Of a DNA stretch of 64,000 nucleotides, positions 23,701-33,340 are shown piece after piece. The position numbers were made by a program, and so were the translations under genes. The notes below the pieces were generated by a model. That model was not told the DNA's origin, ran no database searches, and saw only the letters and a list, made by a program, of their open reading frames with translations. This DNA is from Cephalotus follicularis (taxonomy: Eukaryota; Streptophyta; Magnoliopsida; Oxalidales; Cephalotaceae). The stretch covers positions 87,237-151,236 of the forward strand of contig BDDD01000372.1 of assembly GCA_001972305.1 (NCBI GenBank), read 5' to 3'. Each line of letters starts with the position of its first letter. Position 1 is the stretch's first letter.

Positions 23701-26240
23701 TCCTCACGAAACTTGAAATCTAAGAATTTATCTACCAAGTGAGATTTGGATAGCTCCTCCTCTTTTTGGAATTGAGCGTCTAAATTATCCCAGATTTCGT
23801 CAGCATTCTTAAACTTACTATAGGTTTTTGCAAGACAGTTTGATAAACAATTCAACAAGTAGTCTCTACAGTAGTCCTCATCACTTAACCATTGAGATTC
23901 AAAAATATCTTCAGTTGTGTCAGAAAAATTACTCAAAACAGTATAGAATATCTGAAGGGATTTCAACCCGAATTGAGTCTTATGGCTTCAAGCGTTGTAT
24001 TTTGACCCACCAAACGATTATAGTTTAACCATCTCAAAGGGAATATATTTATCCATTTCAGTAAATAAATAGATTAAATAATAATTAGAACGAGTGCACC
24101 TGAATTTTCAGCATAAACACCAACCAGACAGAGCCTTAAAGTCTAAAAAACATCAAAAACAACCTCACTCTCACTGCAGCGCCCGTGCGCCACACGCGCT
24201 AGAAACCACTAGTCTCAGCAACGCGAGCGTAGAAGCCACGGGCCCAATCTCCCTCGTCTTCGACGCAGCAAGTACAACCAAAGGAGGAAGATTGCGATTC
24301 CGGCTATGACAGACGACACCGACCTCGCAAATGGACTGGCGGACCTCCAAGATTCGACCGCTTCACTCATCTGCCTGAACCGACGTCATCGGTGGCCAGA
24401 AAAAGAGATTCAAACCGCGACGGCTATTCCAAGATCTCCTCCATCCGGCAACGGTTCGACGCCGCACCACCTTAAAAAGAACCACCGTGGAGAGATGGAT
24501 TGAATGTGACCGATCTCAGCCTCTGACGTCAACTCTGACGGCCAGAATAGGTGTTCAAAGGTTTGGATCACCGACGCTTTAGGATGCCGTTCTGGACGAT
24601 TCCAGCACCGGATCGGAAATCCAACACCACCAGCAAATTCTTCTCGTCGAGACGCACCAGATCCGTACCTCGTTTGCCTCAAACAGTGGTCGGAACAAAA
24701 AGTTACCTTTTGACCGTTTTGCCCCTGACGTGAATAATTACCAAACTGCCCATGCAGTGGAACATCCAAATTACACGTAAAACAAGACGTCCATGTATCA
24801 TCGATAATCTCTCAAATTCATCAAATTCAGATAAAAACACAGATTATTGCTTTAAGATTGTTAGGTTTTTGGTATGTATTGAGAGATAAGTGTGTATGGC
24901 TTAAAACAATACACCATTCGTATCAAGTTTAGAATACTCTGCAATGTTGCCTTCAGCTAGCACACTTATATTTATACTAGAGTTTTACCTTATTATGGGT
25001 TCTAGTCCAAATAGGCAAACTCTTAAGTTTTCACTTATTGAGATTATATTAATACATATTACTTGGATAACTACGTATCCAACAGTTCATTAGTTGTAAA
25101 CTTCAGTGAATAACTTCTCATGTTTCAAGATTTTAATAAGGAGATAGGGTATAAACTTATGTTAACATATTATGTAGTTTCTCAAATGTGTGATTTACAA
25201 ATGAAAAGTTGAATGTATGATTATTATCTTCTTATTACATTATGTTGCAGGAGCATCACATTTGAGGGACATCTTTTATAGGATGGGCTTGTCAGACAAG
25301 GAAATTGTGGCATTGTCTGGTGGCCATACATTGGTACCTATTTCTACAGATGCAACTCCTTGACGAAAGTTCTTTGCTGCATTTAGAGATACACTCTTCA
25401 CTTTTCGTTTGTTTGGGCTATGCAGGGAAAGGCACATAGGGAAAGATCAGGTTTTGAGGGCCCTTGGACTAGGGATCCTTTGAAATTCGACAACTCGTAT
25501 TTCGTGTTAGAGTTTGATATATTAATATTGCATGCATTGCAGATATATAGAAATAACATATCATGAATAAGGCATATTTTTATGCTCATCATCATCACTT
25601 ATCAGGGAGCTTCTAAAAGGGGAATCAGAGGGACTTCTAAAACTTCCTACAGACACGGTTTTAGGGGAAGATTCTAATTTCCGCCAATATGTTGAGCTAT
25701 ATGCAAAGGTAATTTGGTTTATTTTGGCTACAAAGACAGCCTTTCATTGGTAGTCTATGCAAACACACAGTAGTTTTTATTTTTTTGGTCATGGTTTTAG
25801 GTAACTCCTTAACTTGACTATGAATTAGAAAAGCTGGAGAATTATTTCGCTTCTTATCTTTATCTAGTGCTAAGAAATATATTGCAAATGCCTATATACA
25901 ACTGCCAGGTTGGATGCTGTGGATTAGTGTCAAATCAAGTAAATGGACTGATGAATTTCTCTGTGCTTTTTTGATCCTTACTTCACACGAATAATTATCT
26001 AACGAGTATAAGTAATTAAGAGTTACAATGCAGGATGAGGACGCATTCTTCAGAGATTATGCGGCATCACACAAGAAACTATCGGAGCTAGGTTTTGCTC
26101 CAACATCCTGGGGTTCCAAGGTGGCAGCAAAAACCAGTTCAATACTGGCACAAGTTGCTGTGCCAATCATTGTTGCTGGAGCTCTGCTGATGCTGATTCA
26201 ATACAAAGAAAGTTTCATCCATGCTCATTCAGTATGTTGA
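17749..26240 (+). CDS. APX3: Peroxisomal membrane-bound L-ascorbate peroxidase (APX3/APX5 type), nine exons
   Basis: Reduces hydrogen peroxide with ascorbate; the family member is a tail-anchored heme peroxidase of the peroxisome membrane. Exons: 17,749-17,867; 17,950-18,074; 18,437-18,486; 18,625-18,690; 18,783-18,831; 25,251-25,333; 25,426-25,505; 25,606-25,708; 26,034-26,240. Together they give 293 residues in one frame, close to the 287 of Arabidopsis APX3. Visible active-site residues: Arg38, Trp41 and His42 (LRLAWHDAGT, split across intron 1), proximal His162 (ALSGGHTLG), Arg171, Trp178 and Asp207. A hydrophobic segment at about 262-280 ([19 protein letters not shown]) is the tail anchor. 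Two ATGs lie together at 17,749; the first is used here. Intron 4 has a GC donor. Intron 5 holds a 5.6-kb antisense copia element. The tail after the anchor lacks the basic cluster usual for peroxisomal forms. No coding lesion is seen, so the gene looks functional. Confidence 0.92.
18691..18782 (+). other. GC-AG intron (intron 4 of the peroxidase gene)
   Basis: The exon ends GGCAGAAAG and the intron starts GCAAGT, otherwise a perfect donor; it ends in AATCAG. Only this junction keeps [18 protein letters not shown] in frame, as in other ascorbate peroxidases. GC-AG introns are a known minor class. Confidence 0.85.
19492..25084 (-). mobile_element. Ty1/copia LTR retrotransposon, broken, inside intron 5 of the peroxidase gene
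   Basis: LTRs of about 211 and 226 bases (19,492-19,702 and 24,859-25,084) are flanked by a perfect duplication GTTCA (19,487-19,491; 25,085-25,089). On the minus strand the parts run gag (about 23,970-23,600), protease and pre-integrase region (about 23,500-22,930), a strongly decayed integrase stretch (about 22,900-22,450), reverse transcriptase (about 22,000-21,450) and RNase H (about 21,470-21,080). A purine tract (AAGAGGAGAT) abuts the 3' LTR. The leader (24,030-24,858) contains an unusually GC-rich block (24,170-24,740). The element has many breaks, perhaps ten or so, and its LTRs differ visibly at roughly one base in ten: an old fossil, antisense to its host gene. Confidence 0.92.
20545..20705. 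repeat. Short direct repeats in the 3' untranslated part of the copia element
   Basis: The phrase CAAGTTTGGAATGAGACAA occurs three times at spacings of about 60-70 bases, with looser copies (TTTCAATTTGGAAT) just upstream. It lies between RNase H and the 3' LTR. Confidence 0.65.
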
Positions 26241-26594
26241 ATTTGTTCACCAAGCAACTGGCAAAGAACCTCATCAATTAATTGTAAATTGTGATGGAAA
26301 CTATCTCAGGCTTGGCTAAGAAATGTGTCAAAAATAAGAAGACCAAAAATATAGAGAAATAATAGATCATTGGATTCTTATTAATCTCAAAAGGAATACA
26401 AAAAATAAATAGTACAAGCAAGCAGATATATACTGCTAATAAATAGATAAATCCCGAACTACTGAGATGCCCTTCCTCTACAAGTGATTGTGATTGTGTC
26501 AAGGAGACCAAGTTTATCTCCAACCTAAAGTTATTACATCATACACTAGGAATTAAAATTAGGTAAGAAAATTAATGGGGATTGGATTACAGAG
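26241..26594. terminator. Convergent 3' ends of the peroxidase and TPR genes
   Basis: The two stop codons are only about 354 bases apart on opposite strands, so their 3' UTRs and poly(A) sites must share or overlap this stretch. AATAAA-like motifs occur on both strands (for example near 26,400-26,450). No other feature seen. Confidence 0.5.
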
Positions 26595-28358
26595 TCAGGC
26601 TCTTGGACTCAAAGAGAAAGTAATATCTTGGAAGACCTTAAGCCTCTTCTCAATTTTCCTCTGAACAATCCCTGAGCTGTTGCTAGTTCCAATTGCTTTC
26701 ACTTCAGTTTTTTCTCCCAGAACTGCAGCAATAATAGCCTCTTCAAAATCTTTGTTGTCTGGCAACAGTTCTGTTGTTTCTTCGGATGAAAGAGATAGCC
26801 TTCTTCTTGATTTACTTTCTGCTCTTTCTGCTTCCGCAAATGGCTTCACAAACTCTCCCGTTTCTTGCAATCTCATCCAAGTAGCAGCATTTCCTGACCT
26901 TGTCCTCTTCAGATTCTCGTGGAGTTGACTCCCAATTGAGTCTTTTACAGTAGACTCCATAAATTTCGACGAAAAGAATGGTTGTGCATCAATATTCAGA
27001 GAGTTACCATAAGGACCAACTACTTGTTTGATGATACTTCTCTGTTTAAGAGCCAACATTCGGCTTGCAACTATATTTGAATCAATGTTCTCATCAGCAA
27101 AATCATCATGAGACCCGGTAACATTTGTTGATGTTGTTGTTGGCATATTACTATGGTGTTCCTTGCATGGTTGAGGCTGCCAAATCGATGAAGAACCAAG
27201 AAAGGCATCAAAGAGTCTCCTTTGCTCAACTCGATCCCCTCCTTTGTTCATCATTTCTGATGAAAGGTCCTTGAGCATCTGCTGTGCTCTCTCATAGGCT
27301 TTGAGATGAGAATCTACACCTCTTGGTCCATCTGCAACTGCTGGCTTCACGCGCCGCAATGTATCTTTTGCCTCAGCAATTCTCCCTTGTTTCATCAAGC
27401 AGATACCCAGATTGCACATTTTATTGTTATCAGGAGCAATTGTGAGTGCACGGCGATAAGCATCTTCTGCCTCAATATAATTATTTTGCTGCATCAATGC
27501 CCATCCCAGATTTCCCTAAAAATAAACAAAATGAAATACATATAGAATTGATCCACTTACAAAGAAACAACATAGAGGTAAACTAGGAAAAATGGGGAAG
27601 CTGAAGTGAAGTATATTACCAGTAATCGAGTAGCTTCTTGTTCCACAGAGACCTGAAATTTCTTGCCTTGGGATCTGGCAGTCTTGGTGCGCTTCCCATT
27701 GAAAGCCATCCCTTGTTGAATCAAGTAAAGCTTGTGCTTCAAAAGTGCTATTTGATCATCCAGTCTCCCACATCTCTACATAAAAAAAATTAGTCACAAA
27801 TGAGTGCTTGTGAAGGTCCAGAGGATCCAAAATATCCAGAGGTAATAAAATGCAATTCCACTGTGAAATACCTTGTAAAGGTCCAAAAGAATGTTGTCAA
27901 GGGACTCCTGGGCTTGATCTGAGCACCGACTTCGCAGCGATTTGATAGCTTCAATGGCCTCCTCAGCCCGATTCTGTTGCTTCATAACAATTGCCATATC
28001 TTTCAAAGCACTATCCACCCTATCTCCAGCATTAATGGCTGCCCAAAACAGCGGTATGGCCCTCTCGGGGTCCTTTTCCACCAACTAAATCAACCAAAAC
28101 AAGAAGACCCAGAAAGCAAAACATTAACCATAACAAGAAAAAAAACAACACAAATTAGAACCAGGCTCAAAAAGACCCTTAAGAGATTACCTGTACATTC
28201 TTGGCTCTAACATAAGGACTGTCACCAACTGGTACCTTGTAGATGGCGTGAAATGATTCAGATCTTGTTCTTGAGATACCAAGTGGCTTCGCTGGTGAAG
28301 AAGGAGCAGATTTTGAGGGCCTAAAACCAGGAGGAGCATTCCACATATCCTGCATCAT
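26595..28358 (-). CDS. POLLENLESS3-like TPR protein (MS5/TDM1 family), four exons
   Basis: Exons (minus strand): 28,358-28,191; 28,084-27,872; 27,775-27,620; 27,515-26,595, all phase 0, giving 485 residues. It starts MMQDMWNAPPGFRPSKSAPS, as in other members of this plant family, which includes POLLENLESS3/TDM1 (exit from meiosis II) and its mitotically expressed relatives; which of these it matches is not decidable here, but the N-terminus and the closing FQDITFSLSPRA fit POLLENLESS3-LIKE proteins better than TDM1 itself. TPR helices lie at about 57-130 (EKDPERAIPLFWAAINAGDR, then EEAIEAIKSL) and 180-260 (GNLGWALMQQNNYIEAEDAY, LGICLMKQGRIAEAKDTL). The remainder is polar, Ser-rich and probably disordered. 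The upstream in-frame extension (from MESPPIRA) lies in the promoter and is not used. No lesion is seen. Confidence 0.9.
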
Positions 28359-28504
28359 CTTTAAAAGATGGAGAAGATATGCGGAGAGAGAGAATGAAAG
28401 TGGAAGTGAAGAGAGAGAGAGAGAGAGACGTTTAAGTGGGGAAGTCACTGAGTGAAGAAGGAAGGTTGTGATTTTAGAGAGGTATTTGGAGAAGGAATTT
28501 AAAT

Positions 28505-28572
28505 TTTTCGACCGTTGAGTGTTACTAGCCGTTGCGCGAATCGGTGGACTCTCCAAACCTATTTAACGGTGT
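28505..28572 (-). promoter_or_regulatory. MSA/E2F-like motif cluster in the TPR gene promoter
   Basis: Three AACGG cores of the mitosis-specific activator (MSA) motif, the site bound by three-repeat MYB (MYB3R) factors, lie at 28,512-28,516, 28,529-28,533 (both in gene orientation; CGCAACGGCTA matches the 11-base consensus at ten positions) and 28,565-28,569 (opposite orientation). An E2F-like GCGCGAAT (28,534-28,541) overlaps the second. They sit about 150-210 bases before the ATG. Confidence 0.55.
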
Positions 28573-29299
28573 GATGGATATTTGCATTTCTGTCCTTCTA
28601 CTCTGCATTTCGTTTTCCCCTTGTTACTGATATCTATAGTTTAGACCGAATAATTATCATATCTTTGCATAGACACCCTTCACCTTACACAAAAGGGATT
28701 TTTTCTTTTCTCCTCCAAAGGAAAACATTCTAATATTATAATACCAAACTAGCTACTAATTAAATGACAGAAAAATTATAAAAAAAAGTCGCAAAATTAT
28801 AAAAAAAAAAAAAATAGGGAAACTATAATTAACAGCTAAGAAAAATTAATTATTTGATATACCTCAATTTTTCAAAATTCAAAAAGTTTAAAAACTTTAT
28901 TAAGAGGACAATATGTACCGTTATATCATATATCAAGTTTAACTAAATCTTATATATATATATTAAGTTTCATAAATAAAATCCTATATCCTATTACAAA
29001 TAATTTGACTTCAGTGAAATATACATAACAAAATCATAAAAATTAAAATTAACACCACAAAATACTATAACAACATATCTCTCTAAAATCATACAACATG
29101 AGTTTAGTGAGATAAATAAAATTAAATCAAACAAAAATAATAAAATATAAGTTATTAATAAAAAGTATAATAAACAACATATTTTAATTTTTTTTAGAAG
29201 TGTAGAAGAGGAATAGAGAAATATGTTAGGTAAAGAAAAAAAATATAGAATCTCTTTTCTGCCATAAGAATAGATCAAGTTATATAACAATTAGGAAAA
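28573..29299. other. AT-rich spacer
   Basis: Very AT-rich; a 98-codon frame on the minus strand (28,994-29,290) is Leu/Phe-rich by composition only. No gene supported. Confidence 0.5.
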
Positions 29300-29450
29300 T
29301 GTATGACATGTGTAATGTCACATATGTTAATATAAAAAAATTTAGTAAAAGTATTAGTTAGTTTAGTATTGTTGTTTTCAATTCAATAATAATAGACTTA
29401 GTAACATTTTTACTAACTTTTTTATATTAACACATATGAACGATACTTAG
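29300..29450. mobile_element. Small fold-back MITE
   Basis: The arm CATATGTTAATATAAAAAAA (29,321 onward) pairs with its complement at about 29,405-29,439 around a short A/T loop. A second, left-arm-only copy (CATGACATGTGTAATACCAC) lies at about 29,500-29,556, cut off where the next MITE begins. Confidence 0.6.
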
Positions 29451-29557
29451 AGAGTAAAGCATATGACTTGGTCCAATTATTTTTCATGAATGAATAAATG
29501 CATGACATGTGTAATACCACATGTGTTAGTATGAACAAGTTAGTAAAAGTATTAGTG

Positions 29558-29931
29558 GGGCTATTTGTTTACATTAAGTGTCAAGCGTTGAATGCTGAAT
29601 CAACATCTGAATAATTCTGAATATTTAATAGACAATATTTGAATGTTGAATACTGAATTGTTAAGATCGTTTGATAACTAGATTGTTTGAAAGATCTGAA
29701 TATGTTTAATTTCTCTTTCCAACCTTTTAAATTTTTACGAAATATAAGAGAAGAGTATAGAGTTGAGTTTTTAAAAAAAGAATGAGGGTAATTTTATCCA
29801 AAATTTTTATTAAGATGGTATATGATTGAATAAGAGGTGGAATTAAGTCTTGATCAATAAGTGATAATAAGATATATTCAGACTTAATTTGAGTAAACAA
29901 AGGCTCTTATTGGGTCAAACAAAAATAGCCC
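29558..29931 (+). mobile_element. hAT-like MITE, family A copy 1
   Basis: Starts GGGCTATTTGTTTACATTAAG and ends CAAACAAAAATAGCCC, forming terminal inverted repeats of about 15 bases. Subterminal motifs of the GAATGCTGAAT / TCTGAATATTTA type repeat. Two relatives lie in this window (29,936-36,309 split, and 37,095-37,812 inverted). A clear eight-base duplication was not found, so hAT is inference from the end style. Confidence 0.65.
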
Positions 29932-30104
29932 TTGTGAGTGCATTTGTTTGCGGTAAGTGATAAGTGACTGAATCTGCATGAACATCTGATTATGCTGAAT
30001 AGTTAAGAAGCAGTAACTAAATGCTGAATGGATAAGATTGTTTGATAACTATGCTAATTGAAAGTTCTGAATATGCATAATTTCCCATTTTGACATTCTG
30101 AACT

Positions 30105-33005
30105 TGTAATGTCCCGAATATATATATATATATAGAAGAAGAAAAAGAGCAGCGGGCGCATAGGCCTTCCTTGTGCGACAAAGGAGAGAACGTGAGAGAG
30201 AGCAAGGGAGAGAAAACCAAAGGCGCGCCGGAGAAGACGAAGGCGCCAGAGACGGGAAGAGCGAGACGGCGAGCTCCATTGCACGGTAAGTTTCTTCCTC
30301 TTCCTCCTCTCTTCTCTTTTCTTCCTTTTCGCCTGACCGCCTCTGTCATGCACTGCCGTGTGTTCCTCCGCTGGAAATCATCACGGTTGGAGTGGATTTT
30401 CGTTGTGAAGACCAACTCTACCCATTGTGATGGTAGTTTTAGCGATTCCCGATCGAAATAGGCCGGAATGTGAAGGCTAAGTCAACCCAGTAGGTTTGAT
30501 GTGATGAAGCCTGTGGTATGGTGTTTCACGTAGAGTCATGGTGAGTCTCGGTCTCCAACGGCTTGATCGAAGTCTTTTAATGCCGGTTATGGCGTGACCA
30601 GAGCTAGACTAACTGGTCAGAGCTTCGGCGAGGTGACTCAGCGCCGAGTCTAGGTGAGTTACGGGCAGAGACGCCTAGAGCTGACTGTTTTGTGGCGCTT
30701 TTGTGAAGTAGCTGGAATTGTGGATGACTGACGAGTTGACTCAGTGAGTCGAACTCACTGTCGGCTGTGACCGTGCGATTCCACGGCCAGTCACGGCGGT
30801 TCTTCAGCATCATTGTATAGATCGGCCAATTTGGAGCCTGTTTATGGCGTGACTGGAGTTCCGATGTGTTGGCCGAAATCTGGCCGGAGCTCCGGTGACA
30901 ACAGTGTGTTGCTTTCGGTATGCAGGTCATAACGAAAGTGTGATGGTTATTGCAATGATGCTAAGAGAGAAAGAGATCTCTGTTGGCACTAGGAGTTGTG
31001 CTCGTGACAGTGAGTGAAGCTTAGAGGAGGTGGCAGTTCGTGGATTCCGCTGCAAGTCCTCCCAACTTGCAAGCTGAATTGTTAACAGGTAGGCATATGC
31101 TTTGATGGTACGTGCCCCAGATGATTGTTGACTTGATCCCATTCGTATACGCTGGTATGGGATGGTAGTATACGAATGGTAGATCACTAGAGTACGGTTA
31201 TACTATTTTGCTTGCATTCATGCATTTTGAATGGATTGTATGGATTGATGTTGTTCATTGATGATTGTGTGCTAAATGGATTGTTACGGTTATCGCATCG
31301 TTATCTTATCGTATCGATACTGCATCGTTATGGATCGCATTGTATCGTTATCGAATCATATCGTTATCGTATCGTTATGGATCGCATCGTATCGTTATCG
31401 TATTATTATCGAATCGTATCGTTATCGTATCGTTATGACTCGTATCGTATCACTGTCGTATCATAATAAGGGTCGAGACCATTGTGAACAAACCCAATCG
31501 TATCGTTATCGGACCAGGACCTTCGAGGAACTAGGTAATTGTATCGTTATCGGACCAAGACCTTCGAGAGCTGGGTAATCGTATCGTTATCGGACCAGAA
31601 CCTTCGGGAACTGGGTAATTGTATCGTTATCAGACCAGGACCTTCGAGGAACTGGGTAATCGTATCGTTATCGGACCAGGACCTTCGGGAACTGGGTAAT
31701 CGTATCGTTATCGGATCAAGACCTTTGGGAATTGGGTAATCGTATCGTTATCGGGCCAAGACCTTCGGGAACTGGGTAATCGTATCGTTATCGGACTAGG
31801 ACCTTCGAGGAACTGGGTAATCATATCGTTATCGAACCAAGACCTTCGGGAACTGGGTAATCGTATTGTTATCAACTAGGACCTTCGGGAACTAGTAATC
31901 GGGCTGATTGTATTGTTATCAATTGATGGAATGGTTATGGTATGGTTATGGAAGGGTTATGGTATGGTTATGGAATGGTCATGGTATGGTTATAGTACGA
32001 TTATGGAATGGTTATGGATCGTATGGTTACGAATGGAATGGTTATGGATCGTACAGTTACGGATTGAATGGTTATGGATCGTACGTTTATGTATCGTGCG
32101 GTTACGGAACGAATATGGAACGAATATGGAATGGTTATGGAATGGATACGATATGGTTACAGATTGTATGGTTACGAATCGTATCGTTATGGATCGTAAT
32201 GACCGGATTGTAATGGTATAGTTATGAGATGTAAATGGTTATATATACTAGTTTGAGACAGTATATATATGTAGTTAACCTCTCAAATGTTACCCTATGG
32301 GTGAGATTATCATGGAAAAATGTATGTCTCTAAATGCTAGTTTTCAAGGCATGGATTATATTGATTCTCATGCATGCATCTCTCATATTGTACACATATC
32401 TATTGCACTTCTATATGTTCCTTGCATATGCATATCCTACACAACCTTCGGGTTGCTGATCCATTTTATTGTAATGAAATGGATCAGGTTCAGGTCCAGG
32501 TGACGCGCATCAGTGATCAGCTGGGCTATATCGCAGATTAATGATCTATATCTCCTCCGACCTACCTTGTATAAATGTGATTTTTGGTAAATGTATAAAT
32601 GTTATATAAGAGACATGTTTTAATTCAGCTATTGACCTGCCCGCTTGGGGCAGTGCTTAAGATTTATATGTGTGTTGATGTAAATGATATGGATTGGTCC
32701 ATTTATTGTGATTATTGTTGATTCCTCCTACGAGAGTGTGGTTGTTGAGGGCTGAGCCCATATTATATAAATTGAGTTTTTCTTTACAGGGGGCATAATC
32801 CGATAAACGAATACTTCATACTCAATTTTATGGAAATTATAAGAGTTTGTATTTATATGAATTGATTATTCTGCTTGCATGACTTTGATTTAAAAGTTTT
32901 AAATTTATAGCACTTTTTGGATTATATATGATATGAATGGACTGAACAGATAGTATCTCACGCGTCGGGTAGTGGGGATTTACTCTCGCGGTTTGGGACG
33001 CGACT
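30105..33005. mobile_element. Solo LTR, 2.9 kb, gypsy-like, with internal minisatellites
   Basis: Starts TGTAATGTCCCGAATA and ends GGGACGCGACT, flanked by GAACT (30,100-30,104 and 33,006-33,010). No internal region or second LTR. The 5' half (30,130-31,100) is GC-rich and resembles a transcribed leader; the middle is a long minisatellite; the 3' part (about 32,720-32,860) carries a module shared with the LTRs at 33,341 and 55,563. The short frames across it are not genes. Confidence 0.8.
31265..32220. repeat. Three-tier minisatellite array inside the solo LTR
   Basis: Tier 1 (about 31,270-31,470): short units of GTATCGTTATCG. Tier 2 (about 31,500-31,900): about ten units of roughly 41 bases, each with ATCGTTATCGGACCAGGACC followed by TTCGGGAACTGGGTA. 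Tier 3 (about 31,920-32,220): units of about 12-24 bases based on GGTTATGGAATG / GGTTATGGATCGTA. All tiers share a TATCG/TTATGG core, so one probably arose from another. The apparent Tyr/Ser/Gly-rich ORFs are products of this array. Confidence 0.85.
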
Positions 33006-33010
33006 GAACT

Positions 33011-33335
33011 ATTAAAAAATATGTCATTTTATAAAAATTAGAGTAAACTATAAATCTTCGTTATTTTTTCCGTTTTAACATAAAATTATTATTAAATTTA
33101 TATTAATTATCAATGTAATATAACTAATTTAAACATAATAATATTATTTATGATCATGAGTAATTTTTTTTTCATATTTCTATTTGTTATTATTTTTAAC
33201 AATTCATCCGATAATAAAATTAATTAAATAATACAATGCATAAAAACACAATGATAGTGATATTTTAATAAAGAATGAAAAAAACTTAAACAAAACACAA
33301 TATTTGATCTACCATTTTAAAAATAGTTTGAGGAT
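33011..33335. other. Middle piece of MITE copy 2 between two solo LTRs
   Basis: AT-rich, no gene. Its position between the two LTR target duplications shows that the LTRs inserted independently into one older element. Confidence 0.45.
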
Positions 33336-33340
33336 ATTTT

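Noticed and set aside
24094-24769. ORFs in a GC-rich block inside the peroxidase intron
   Set aside because: The block is the leader of the antisense copia element; composition explains the open frames.
31500-31900. Regular repeat units that could look like a CRISPR array
   Set aside because: Units are contiguous and similar over their full length with no unique spacers; the surroundings are a plant LTR.
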